Source: Sneathiella sp. (GTDB lineage: Bacteria; Pseudomonadota; Alphaproteobacteria; Sneathiellales; Sneathiellaceae). From it: a DNA stretch of 44,307 nt. Positions within the stretch are counted from its first letter, which is position 1, and every line of letters starts with the position of its first letter. The stretch is from NCBI GenBank assembly GCA_002706985.1, contig PAKP01000023.1:1-44307 (forward strand), read 5' to 3'. A program made the position numbers and the translations under genes. This document shows, piece after piece, positions 23,860 through 31,982 of the stretch. The notes under the pieces were generated by a model. It was given only the letters and a program-made list of their open reading frames with translations. It was not told the origin of the DNA and ran no database searches.

Positions 23860-25899
23860 ATGCGTCAAATGCTGCCGCTTGCCTGTATGGGCGTGCTCCT
23901 CTCAAGTACATTTCTCACGCCCGTTGCGTTGGCGCAGGAGGCGCGGGAAGCGCCATCCACCTCTCTTGATGCCGTGACCGTATATGCGACCCGTAGCCCA
24001 CAGTCCGCGTTCGAGGTGCCGGCCATGACCTCCAATGTGGACACCGATGCGCCCGGCAATGCCATGGCGGGGGATGTCGGTGACCTTCTGGAATTCACGC
24101 CGGGTGTGGAAGTGACCGACGGGCCGCGCCGCAACGGCCAGACAGTCTCGATCCGTGGATTTGATGACGAAGCCATCATCACCATGATGGATGGGCGCCG
24201 GCAGAACTTTGAATCGGCTCATGACGGCCGGTTCTTTATCGATCCGTCGCTCCTTAAGAGTGTTGAGATCGTCAAGGGTGCTTCCTCGGCGATATATGGC
24301 GGTGGCGCCATCGGCGGTGTCGTGGCGTTTGAGACAAAGGATGCAGCCGACATGCTGATGCCGGGCGAGACATGGGGTGTCTACACCGCGGCAGGCTATC
24401 GCACGGCGAGCAAGGAATATTCGCCGGTGATTTCGGCATATGGGCGGACCGGTCCCCTCGATATCATCGGCATTGCCGCGGTCCGGAATTCCGGGGATAT
24501 CGAACAGGGTGACGGCAATGAGCTGATTTCGGAAGACAATCTACTCTCGGGCACCTTCAAGCTCGGTTACAGCGTGGATGACTTCAATACCGTCAAGTTC
24601 ATCTATCAGGGTCTTCACAATGACGGGACGGAGCCCAACAATGGCGGCGGCGCGATCTCCCCGTCAAACCCAATCGTCGAGAAAACGGTCAATGACAATC
24701 AATATGCCGTCAAATATGAATTTGATAATCCGTCCAACAGCTGGCTGAAGCCGAAGCTGCATCTCTACTACAACGACACCCGTGTACGCGAGGAGGATGT
24801 GACCGGAACGAACGCCGGACGCGTGCAGACACGTGACCTCAGTACCATCGGCTTTACGGCGGACAACCAGATGTCCGTCGATGTCAGCGAAACGCAAAAC
24901 CACACCATCTCTTATGGTTTCGAGATTTATCATGACGAGCAGGAGGGGATGACGACAAATGCCGGTACCCGTCCGGGTGTGCCCAATGCCGATGCCACGA
25001 ATTACGGTCTCTATGTGCAGGATGAAATCGCACTGGATACCGGTGCAGGCAGGTTCCTGATCATTCCGGCGGCGCGCTTCGATTCCTATCGCAGCAGCGA
25101 CGATGCCGGTAATTCACAAAGCGAGCATCAGATTTCACCGAAGATTTCGATGAGCTACCTCCCGAACGATAACCTCATGTTCTTCGGTAGCGTTGCACAG
25201 GCATTCCGGGCGCCGAACCTGACGGAAATCTATGCGACAGGCCTTCACTTCCCGGGCAGCTTTCCTTTCCCGCCGGACAACTTCTTCATTCCCAATCCGG
25301 ACCTTCGTCCCGAGACAGTCACCACCTTCGAGCTTGGCGCCGGTCTTAAATTCGATGGTGTGATGGCAGAGAAGGACCGGATGCAGGTCAAGGGCTCCTG
25401 GTTTATCAGTGAGGGGGATGACTTCATCTCGCAGGAAGTTAATGTTGCAGCGGGAACAACGCAGGTCGTCAACGTTCCTAACGCCCGGCTGACCGGCTTT
25501 GAAGTAGACGGCACCTATCAGCTGCACCCGATCACCGCCAAACTCGGCCTCTCCTATGTCGAGGCAGAGAACAAGGATACCGGTGAGTATCTCTCCAACA
25601 ACGTGCCGCTGACCCTGGTCGCCGACCTTTCTTACAGCGCCACCTCGATCGAGAGCATTTTCGGTGTAAGAGGGCGCTTTGCGGCCGCCAATGACAAGGT
25701 CGGCAGCGCCAATACCCCGACACCGGGTTATTCGGTCTATGACGTTTATTACCGCTGGCTGCCGAGCGGCCCCGGTCTGGATACGCTGACGGTTGATCTC
25801 GGTGTGTCCAACATTTTCGACAAGGCCTATACGACGGCGTTCGCCACTCTCCTCGAAGAAGGGCGGAGCTACAATGTGAGGGTTGCCTATAAATGGTAG
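23860..25899 (+). CDS. hmuR: TonB-dependent haem/haemoprotein outer-membrane receptor
   Basis: 679 residues. A signal peptide (cut near residue 25, after VALA) is followed by the TonB box region LDAVTVYATR, the plug domain (SIRGFDDEAIITMMDGRR, VEIVKGASSAIYGGGAIGG) and a 22-strand barrel ending in an aromatic-rich VRVAYKW. The haem-receptor pair FRAP (449-452) and NPDL (479-482, the NPNL equivalent) is present with His463 between them, where HmuR/HemR-type receptors hold a haem ligand. It takes haem from outside into the periplasm using TonB energy. The last 7 bases overlap the tonB gene. A haemoglobin or free-haem preference cannot be told. Confidence 0.93.
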   Translation: MRQMLPLACMGVLLSSTFLTPVALAQEAREAPSTSLDAVTVYATRSPQSAFEVPAMTSNVDTDAPGNAMAGDVGDLLEFTPGVEVTDGPRRNGQTVSIRGFDDEAIITMMDGRRQNFESAHDGRFFIDPSLLKSVEIVKGASSAIYGGGAIGGVVAFETKDAADMLMPGETWGVYTAAGYRTASKEYSPVISAYGRTGPLDIIGIAAVRNSGDIEQGDGNELISEDNLLSGTFKLGYSVDDFNTVKFIYQGLHNDGTEPNNGGGAISPSNPIVEKTVNDNQYAVKYEFDNPSNSWLKPKLHLYYNDTRVREEDVTGTNAGRVQTRDLSTIGFTADNQMSVDVSETQNHTISYGFEIYHDEQEGMTTNAGTRPGVPNADATNYGLYVQDEIALDTGAGRFLIIPAARFDSYRSSDDAGNSQSEHQISPKISMSYLPNDNLMFFGSVAQAFRAPNLTEIYATGLHFPGSFPFPPDNFFIPNPDLRPETVTTFELGAGLKFDGVMAEKDRMQVKGSWFISEGDDFISQEVNVAAGTTQVVNVPNARLTGFEVDGTYQLHPITAKLGLSYVEAENKDTGEYLSNNVPLTLVADLSYSATSIESIFGVRGRFAAANDKVGSANTPTPGYSVYDVYYRWLPSGPGLDTLTVDLGVSNIFDKAYTTAFATLLEEGRSYNVRVAYKW

Positions 25900-26756
25900 C
25901 AGCAACGGCAGTCGCGTTTTCAGAAGACCAGGGGAAGAGATGGCTCGTCTATCTCACCCTTTCTGTCTGCGCGAATGTCTTCCTGATGTCTCTGGTCCAG
26001 TTGAACGCGCGCCCGGACATGGTGTTTGAAATTCCGGTGATGGAAGTCAATCTCATGACGGTGTCCCGGCCGACACCGACGGCGCCGCCGCAAGAGGTTG
26101 TGAAGGCGGTGCAGCCGCCTCCGCCGCCACCGCGCGAGGTGGCCCGCGTCGCTCCCGTTGAGACGACGCCTTATGCCGCCCGGAAAATTGCTGCCGTTCC
26201 CGAGATTACCCCGTCTCGGGTTCAGCCCGTTGAGAAGACACCGGCGAAACCTGTGCCACTGCCAAAGGCCAAACCCCCGGAGGCCGAGATAACGGAAGTT
26301 GCGGCCAAACCGGTGAAGGAGATTGTTGCCAAGCCGACGCCGAAAGCAGTCAAACCGCCGGAGCAGCGCCCGGTTCCCGAAGCCGTGAAAAAACCGGTTG
26401 TGAAACCCGTCAGTGAGCCCGCAAAGAAGCTGGTCGCTGTCGAGCCGCCGGTCGGCCAGAACGTCGGCGAGGATGACTCAACGGTTATTCATCAGGCCCG
26501 CTACCGTCATCAGGTTGCGCCTGTTTATCCGCGGCGGGCGCAGGATCTGGGTCAGCAGGGAACAGTCACGCTGCATGCCGAAGTCTTGCCGAGCGGCGAT
26601 CCGAGAGAGTTGAAAATCGCGAAATCATCCGGCCACCGTCTGCTGGACATGGCAGCGTTGGCGGCGGTTAAAAAATGGAAGTTTGAACCAACGAGCGTGA
26701 ACGGAAGCGCGATCGTCAGCTGGGTTCGGGTTCCCGTGAATTTTGTCATCCACTAA
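25893..26756 (+). CDS. tonB: Energy transducer TonB
   Basis: 287 residues. One membrane segment near residues 17-36 (VYLTLSVCANVFLMSLVQL), then a long Pro/Lys/Glu/Val-rich periplasm-spanning region (about 60-190) with a run of prolines, then the C-terminal TonB domain: YPRRAQDLGQQGTVTLHAEV, SGHRLLDMAALAAVKKWKFE. It carries proton-motive energy from ExbBD to the receptor. Its place within the haem operon, with its own exbBD, indicates a dedicated system. The start overlaps the receptor stop. Confidence 0.93.
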   Translation: MVAATAVAFSEDQGKRWLVYLTLSVCANVFLMSLVQLNARPDMVFEIPVMEVNLMTVSRPTPTAPPQEVVKAVQPPPPPPREVARVAPVETTPYAARKIAAVPEITPSRVQPVEKTPAKPVPLPKAKPPEAEITEVAAKPVKEIVAKPTPKAVKPPEQRPVPEAVKKPVVKPVSEPAKKLVAVEPPVGQNVGEDDSTVIHQARYRHQVAPVYPRRAQDLGQQGTVTLHAEVLPSGDPRELKIAKSSGHRLLDMAALAAVKKWKFEPTSVNGSAIVSWVRVPVNFVIH

Positions 26757-26772
26757 TGGACAGGAAAGATCA

Positions 26773-27864
26773 ATGAATGAATCAACATCCGTGAGGGCGC
26801 AGCTGTCGCCGGAGCAAATCAGGGCTGAATATGAGCGGCTCACCAAAAGTGAAGGGCTGAGGGCACGGAACGCCGCACAGGAAATCGGAATTTCGGAAGG
26901 GGAGTTGCTGGCATCCCGCGTTGGCATGGATGTCATCCGTCTTGCCGATGAGCCGGAAGCGATCCTGAAAGAGATTGTCTCGCTCGGCGAGGTGATGGCG
27001 CTGACCCGGAATGAGTATTGCGTGCATGAGCGCAAGGGCGTCTATGAGAACGCCAGCTTCTTCAGCCACGGGCAGATGAAGACAGGGCTGTTCGTCAATC
27101 CCGATATCGATCTGCGCCTGTTCATGGGGCAGTGGAAATACGGCTTCGCCGTGATGGAAGCCACCAAGGCCGGAACCCGCAAAAGCCTGCAGTTTTTCAA
27201 CGGGGCAGGGCTGGCCATCCACAAAATATATCTGACCAACAAATCAAGCGAGGCCGCCTATGATGATCTGGTTGCAAAGTATCGACATGCTGAACAGAAC
27301 CCGTCTATTGAAGTTGAAGGCGCAGCGCCAAAAGCGTCGGACCGCCCGGATTCGGAAATTGACTGGGAAGGCCTCCGCACCGGCTGGGAAAACCTGAAGG
27401 ATACCCATGCCTTCTTCCCGCTGCTTCGTAAATTCAAGGTCGGACGGGTTCAGGCATTCCGCAATATCGGGAATGATCTTGCCATCGAAATGGATAATAC
27501 GGCCGCGCGCCGTCTGCTGGACCTCGCCGCCGAAAGTGAATGCGAGATCATGGTGTTTGTCGGCAGCCCCGGCTGCATCCAGATTCACACCGGTCCGGTC
27601 AAGAAGCTGGTTGAACATGGCAAATGGTACAATGTGCTTGATCCGAAGTTTAACCTGCATCTCGATGAATCCGGTATCAGTCATAGCTGGGTGACGAAGA
27701 AACCGACAGAAGACGGCATCGTGACGGCGGTCGAGGTGTTCGATGGGAATGATGAGCTGATCGCAACCTTCTTCGGCAAGCGCAAACCCGGTCAGCCGGA
27801 ACTTGAGCTCTGGCGTAAAATTGTCGATCAGCTCCCCGTAAAGGAGGTAACGAATGTTGCCTGA
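26773..27864 (+). CDS. hmuS: Hemin-degrading/haem-handling factor HmuS (HemS/ChuS family)
   Basis: 363 residues, normal for the two-repeat HemS/ChuS family. The first half has VMALTRNEYCVHERKGVYEN and LRLFMGQWKYGFAV; the second half repeats this with VFVGSPGCIQIHTGPVKKL and FNLHLDESGISHSWVTKKP. His212 in LKDTHAFFPLLRKF corresponds to the haem-ligand region of ChuS. These cytoplasmic proteins accept haem from the ABC importer and in some cases open the ring to release iron. ATG 26773 has AGGAAAGA upstream. The last 11 bases overlap exbB. Confidence 0.92.
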   Translation: MNESTSVRAQLSPEQIRAEYERLTKSEGLRARNAAQEIGISEGELLASRVGMDVIRLADEPEAILKEIVSLGEVMALTRNEYCVHERKGVYENASFFSHGQMKTGLFVNPDIDLRLFMGQWKYGFAVMEATKAGTRKSLQFFNGAGLAIHKIYLTNKSSEAAYDDLVAKYRHAEQNPSIEVEGAAPKASDRPDSEIDWEGLRTGWENLKDTHAFFPLLRKFKVGRVQAFRNIGNDLAIEMDNTAARRLLDLAAESECEIMVFVGSPGCIQIHTGPVKKLVEHGKWYNVLDPKFNLHLDESGISHSWVTKKPTEDGIVTAVEVFDGNDELIATFFGKRKPGQPELELWRKIVDQLPVKEVTNVA

Positions 27865-28465
27865 CGGGCTTCCTTCGTTTGATTTCGCGGAGCAATTTGC
27901 GCAGCTTGGGATCATGGCATGGCCGCTCGCGGTCTGCTCCATCGTGGCGCTGGCGATCGGGATAGAGCGGCTGGTTTTCGTGCTGAAAGCTACGAGAACC
28001 GCCGAGGCCCGGTATGAGCGCCTCGCGGACTATTTGCGGGAGATCAAGGTGCAGCCGAAGCCGGTGCGCGACGAGATGGTCGGTGTCATGCTGAACGATC
28101 TGCAGCGCCCATACTACAGCGGCATCAAATCCTTGCGGATGATCGGCATGATCAGTCCGATCCTGGGCCTGCTCGGTACCATTCTCGGGATCATTGCGGC
28201 CTTCAAGGTGATCTCCATGCAAACCGGGCCGGTATCGCCGGCCCTGATCGCGGATGGCTTGTGGGAAGCGATGCTGACGACGGCGGTCGGTCTGCTGATC
28301 GCTCTGCCGGCGCTGCTGATGGCGCATTTCTTCAGTTCCTTCAGCGAACGGCAACTCGGCCGCTTCTGTCTTGATCTTAATCGCCTGTCGCTTTCTTTCG
28401 AGCTTGCGAAGACGGAGAGCAAATCCGAGATTGTCGAGTTCGCGTCCGAGGTGCGGCGCAAATGA
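27854..28465 (+). CDS. exbB: ExbB-type proton channel protein (MotA/TolQ/ExbB family)
   Basis: 203 residues. Three hydrophobic segments: about 18-40, then LGLLGTILGIIAAFKVIS near 110, and LTTAVGLLIALPALLMAHF near 150, the latter two carrying the conserved helix faces of the family. With ExbD it turns proton flow into TonB motion. It overlaps hmuS and exbD, so stoichiometric co-translation is likely. Confidence 0.92.
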   Translation: MLPDGLPSFDFAEQFAQLGIMAWPLAVCSIVALAIGIERLVFVLKATRTAEARYERLADYLREIKVQPKPVRDEMVGVMLNDLQRPYYSGIKSLRMIGMISPILGLLGTILGIIAAFKVISMQTGPVSPALIADGLWEAMLTTAVGLLIALPALLMAHFFSSFSERQLGRFCLDLNRLSLSFELAKTESKSEIVEFASEVRRK

Positions 28466-28893
28466 TCACGCTCCAGTCTGAAGATCCGCATGACGGTACG
28501 CTCCGGGATCTGGCGCCGGACCTGACGCCGATGCTGGATATCCTGTTCATCCTGCTGGTCTTTTTCCTGCTGACCGTTGGAACTGTTCTCAAATCGCTCG
28601 ACCTCAAGCTGCCCTCGGCCGTGGAGGAGGAGCTGACACAAGTCAATGAACCCCGGCATATCATGCTTGAAATCCGGGAAAGCTCCTACGCTATCGACGG
28701 CGAACAGATAAATAATTTTGTCGAGCTCAAGACCGCACTTCCGAAGATCATCGCGGAGAAGCCCGGCTATGAACTGATTGTCGCCGGTGACCGGCGGATC
28801 GCCATTGAACGGCTGCTGAGGGTTCTGACATTTCTGCAAACGCAGGGGATCGATGCGGCCAATATTCTTATGCAAAAAGAAACAAATCCATGA
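28462..28893 (+). CDS. exbD: ExbD-type biopolymer transport protein
   Basis: 143 residues. A short cytoplasmic N-terminus, then the key membrane helix DLTPMLDILFILLVFFLLTV with the proton-carrying Asp, then a periplasmic domain with VAGDRRIAIERLLRVLTFLQ. Partner of ExbB and TonB. The start overlaps exbB by ATGA and the end overlaps hmuT by ATGA. Confidence 0.93.
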   Translation: MITLQSEDPHDGTLRDLAPDLTPMLDILFILLVFFLLTVGTVLKSLDLKLPSAVEEELTQVNEPRHIMLEIRESSYAIDGEQINNFVELKTALPKIIAEKPGYELIVAGDRRIAIERLLRVLTFLQTQGIDAANILMQKETNP

Positions 28894-29723
28894 TCCGATT
28901 TTTAACCGTTATTTTCCTGCTATTCTCGACCGCTGCTGTTGCGGATACGCCCAAGCGCGTCGTTTCTGTGGGCGGCGCCCTGACCGAGACGGTCTATGCG
29001 CTGGGGGCGGGCGAATTGCTCGTCGGGAGCGATACCACCAGCTACTATCCCAAAGAAGCCGCCCATTCGCCGAAAGTCGGATATCAGCGGGCCTTGTCGG
29101 CGGAGGGTATTCTCTCCCTCAATCCCGATCTGGTGCTCATGACGGATGAAGCCGGGCCGCCGCCGGTACTGGCGCAGCTTGAGTCCGCCGGGGTCAATAT
29201 GCTGACCCTGAATGCCGGACGCTCGCTTGCGGATGTAAAGCAGAACATCGAGGTGATTGCCGAAGCGCTGGACCGCGAGGCGGAAGGCGCGGAGCTGATC
29301 GCCAGCATGCGCGAGACGGAAGCGAAGCTGAAGGAGGCGATTGCGGCGCAGGGTGAGCCGAAGAAAATCATGTTTATCCTTCAGCATACGGGCGGCGCGC
29401 CTATGGTTGCGGGGGTGCATACTGCTGCGGACAGCATCATCAAGCTGGCGGGGGCGGAGAATGTCGTCACCGATTACGAGGGGTACAAACCGCTCTCTCC
29501 GGAGTCGGCGACGAGCCTGTCGCCTGAAATCCTGCTCGTGACCTCGCAAGGGGTGGAACAGGCGGGCGGTGTCGACAATATTTTTGCGGTTCCCGGCCTG
29601 TCCCTTACACCGGCGGCAAAAGAGAAAAAGGTCGTGGTGATGGACAGCCTGTTGCTGCTCGGTTTCGGACCCCGGACCGCGGATGCGGCCCTTGAGCTGA
29701 ACCATAAGTCGAACGATTTATGA
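28890..29723 (+). CDS. hmuT: Periplasmic haem-binding protein of the haem ABC importer
   Basis: 277 residues. Signal peptide of about 18 residues, cut after AAVA, then RVVSVGGALTETVYALGAGE, the usual start of the class III binding fold. The stretch DTTSYYPKEA and KVGYQRALSAEGILSLNPD match HmuT/ShuT/PhuT proteins, in which a tyrosine binds haem; the Tyr in GYQR is my candidate. It hands haem from the outer-membrane receptor to HmuUV. ATGA overlaps on both sides. Confidence 0.92.
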   Translation: MIRFLTVIFLLFSTAAVADTPKRVVSVGGALTETVYALGAGELLVGSDTTSYYPKEAAHSPKVGYQRALSAEGILSLNPDLVLMTDEAGPPPVLAQLESAGVNMLTLNAGRSLADVKQNIEVIAEALDREAEGAELIASMRETEAKLKEAIAAQGEPKKIMFILQHTGGAPMVAGVHTAADSIIKLAGAENVVTDYEGYKPLSPESATSLSPEILLVTSQGVEQAGGVDNIFAVPGLSLTPAAKEKKVVVMDSLLLLGFGPRTADAALELNHKSNDL

Positions 29724-30763
29724 ACCCGTTAGCCAAAACGATCCCGTTGCCGTTTTTCCTCCGGCACTTAAAGATTCCGGCCCTGCTCGTTCTCGGGGTT
29801 TTTCTGGTGGCCGTAGTTCTTATCGCGGCATCGATCGGCGCTGTCTCGATCCCTCTGAAAGACATATTGAGCGGTTCCCTGACGGATCAGCAGGAAGCGG
29901 TGCTCGCCTCTATTCGCCTGCCGCGTGTTCTGCTGGCGGTTATCGTCGGCGGTGCGCTGGCGGTTTCCGGTGCGGCGATGCAGGGGCTGTTTCGTAATCC
30001 GCTGGCGGATCCGGGGCTGATCGGCATTGCCACCAGTGCCGCGCTGGCCGTTGCCTTCGTCATCGTGCTCGCCGGACCGATTACGGGATACCTTGGTCTC
30101 TATGCTCTCAGTATTGCAGCCTTCATCGGGGCACTGCTCGCCTGCTTCGTCATTTTCCGCTTTGCCCGGCTCACCGGCAGTTTCTCCGTGACCTATATGC
30201 TGCTGACCGGGATCGCGATCAATGCGCTCTCCGCCGCCGGGGTCGGGTATCTCACCTTCCTCAGCGATGACCAGCAACTAAGAACGCTGACCTTCTGGAC
30301 GATGGGCAGCCTTGGCGGTGCGCTTTGGGTTGCCGTGATCGTGGTGACGACCATTGCCGTTCCCTCAGGCCTGATCCTGATCCGGAATGCCCGGGAGCTG
30401 AATGTCCTGCTGCTCGGCGAGAATGAGGCGCGCTACCTCGGCGTCGATGCGGAAAGACTGAAACGGACCATTGTCATCTGCACGGCCCTATGTGTCGGCG
30501 CGGCCATCTCCGTGAGCGGGGTGATCGGCTTTGTGGGGCTGGTGGTGCCGCATCTGGTGCGCCTGACCCTCGGGCCCGACCATCGGCTGTTGATCCCGGC
30601 GTCGGCGCTGCTTGGGGCGGCGCTTCTGGTGGTGGCGGATACAGCCGCCCGCACGATCGTGGCGCCGGCGGAAATGCCGGTCGGGATTCTCACCAGCCTG
30701 ATTGGTGGGCCCTTCTTCCTGTGGCTTCTCATCAAGCAGTACGCCGGGAGGTTCAGCCTGTGA
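29720..30763 (+). CDS. hmuU: Haem ABC transporter permease (FecCD family)
   Basis: 347 residues, about ten membrane segments. Family signatures include SIRLPRVLLAVIVGGALAVS, GLFRNPLADPGLIGI and GFVGLVVPHLVRLTLGPDHR, the last near the contact with the ATPase. It forms the inner-membrane channel as a dimer. It starts in the hmuT end (ATGA) and its own end overlaps hmuV (GTGA). Confidence 0.94.
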   Translation: MNPLAKTIPLPFFLRHLKIPALLVLGVFLVAVVLIAASIGAVSIPLKDILSGSLTDQQEAVLASIRLPRVLLAVIVGGALAVSGAAMQGLFRNPLADPGLIGIATSAALAVAFVIVLAGPITGYLGLYALSIAAFIGALLACFVIFRFARLTGSFSVTYMLLTGIAINALSAAGVGYLTFLSDDQQLRTLTFWTMGSLGGALWVAVIVVTTIAVPSGLILIRNARELNVLLLGENEARYLGVDAERLKRTIVICTALCVGAAISVSGVIGFVGLVVPHLVRLTLGPDHRLLIPASALLGAALLVVADTAARTIVAPAEMPVGILTSLIGGPFFLWLLIKQYAGRFSL

Positions 30764-31551
30764 TCACCGCTGATAATATCTCCTATAATATTGGTACGAA
30801 GCAGATACTGACGCGCGTTTCCACCCGCTTTGCGCCGGGCAGGGTCAGCGCCATTCTTGGTCCGAACGGCGCCGGTAAGTCCACCTTGCTGCGTTGCCTG
30901 ACCGGCTCGCTGACACCGGATACGGGGTCGGTCACCATGGATGGCCGGGAGCTGGACGATTATTCGCTGGCCGATTTGTCCCGCAAGCGTGCTGTCCTGT
31001 CTCAGGCCAATCCCATAAGCTTTCCCTTTACCGCGCTTGAGATCGTTCTGATGGGACGCAATCCCTATGAGCTCGACCACAGCGCCGCCCGGAATACCGA
31101 AGTCGCGATGGCTGCGCTCGAGATGATGGATGCCTGGCATCTCAGTGATCGCTCCTTTCCTACCTTGTCAGGCGGTGAGCAGCAGCGGGTCCAGTTCGCG
31201 CGGGTGATTTCGCAAATATGGGAGCAGGAGGGCGCCTGCCTCTTTCTTGATGAGCCGACATCGGCGCTGGATCTCAAACATCAGCACCAGCTGCTCGACC
31301 TTGTCCAGTCGCTATGCCAGCAGCATGGCCTTGCCGTGGTGATCGTGATGCATGACCTCAATCTAGCCTATCATTGCACAGATGACTGCTATTTCATCAA
31401 GGATGGCCGGATTGAGGGCAGCGGAGAAAGCCGGGATATGATCAACGCGGAACGCATCTCGGACATCTTCGACCTGCCGCTCAAATATGCCGGAATGCGG
31501 TTCGGCGGGCAGCAGGCAGCTATCCTGACCGAACCCGGCCTTCCTGCATAA
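30760..31551 (+). CDS. hmuV: Haem ABC transporter ATP-binding protein
   Basis: 263 residues. Walker A GPNGAGKST (34-42), signature LSGGEQQR (136-143), Walker B CLFLDEP (160-166) and switch His198 in VMHDL. It powers haem import through HmuU. The start is GTG 30760, overlapping the hmuU stop; a longer in-frame extension lies within hmuU and is rejected. Last gene of the haem operon. A hairpin that includes its TAA probably ends the transcript. Confidence 0.94.
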   Translation: MITADNISYNIGTKQILTRVSTRFAPGRVSAILGPNGAGKSTLLRCLTGSLTPDTGSVTMDGRELDDYSLADLSRKRAVLSQANPISFPFTALEIVLMGRNPYELDHSAARNTEVAMAALEMMDAWHLSDRSFPTLSGGEQQRVQFARVISQIWEQEGACLFLDEPTSALDLKHQHQLLDLVQSLCQQHGLAVVIVMHDLNLAYHCTDDCYFIKDGRIEGSGESRDMINAERISDIFDLPLKYAGMRFGGQQAAILTEPGLPA

Positions 31552-31574
31552 GGCGGAGAGGTCTACTCCGCCTT
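31550..31574. terminator. Bidirectional terminator hairpin overlapping two stop codons
   Basis: AAGGCGGAG and CTCCGCCTT form a 9-bp stem with a 7-base loop. The left arm holds the end of the hmuV TAA and the loop holds the TAG of the convergent DUF35 gene. Only a short T-run follows on the + side. It is a compact shared terminator for two converging operons. Confidence 0.65.
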
Positions 31575-31982
31575 TCGTGCTCCGTAAAGCGGACCGTCCG
31601 TATAGCGAATGGCGACAATCTCGACCGGGCTGTCGATGGGGATAGCCTCATCCTCGATAAGCTGGGTGGCGATGCGGATACCTTCTTCCAGATCAATGAT
31701 CCCGGCATGTATCGGGGTTTCATTCTCGAAGGTTGCCGGGGCGGCATAAATCGTCGTCCGGGAATAGAGCGTTCCCTTGCCAGAAAGTTCCTTCCAGCTT
31801 ACCGAGCTTGACCAGCAGTGAGGGCAGATTGGCTTCGGCGGGAAGGTGAAGCTGTCGCAATCATTGCATTTGGTGGTCTGGAATTTGCCTTTTTCCAGCG
31901 CTTCCCAGAAAATCGCCGTGCATTCCGTCGGCCGGGGCGGATAGGCGCGGGGGCGGTTCTTTTCAATAACGTCAATGCTCAT
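31563..31982 (-). CDS. Zn-ribbon/OB-fold DUF35 protein (acyl-CoA-associated)
   Basis: 139 residues. An N-terminal helix is followed by a rubredoxin-like zinc ribbon with Cys39, Cys42, Cys53 and Cys56 (CNDC and CPHC, 10 residues apart), then an OB-fold (GKGTLYSRTTIYAAP, IATQLIED). DUF35 proteins partner with thiolase-like enzymes; in steroid side-chain degradation a DUF35 domain is required by the Ltp2-type aldolase. It is translationally coupled (ATGA) to the thiolase-like gene upstream, so a complex is very likely. It probably does not act alone. Confidence 0.9.
   Translation of the reverse strand: MSIDVIEKNRPRAYPPRPTECTAIFWEALEKGKFQTTKCNDCDSFTFPPKPICPHCWSSSVSWKELSGKGTLYSRTTIYAAPATFENETPIHAGIIDLEEGIRIATQLIEDEAIPIDSPVEIVAIRYTDGPLYGARKAE

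Noticed and set aside
30490..30759. Upstream extension of hmuV
   Set aside because: It lies fully inside hmuU in another frame; the GTG at 30760 gives the normal HmuV N-terminus.
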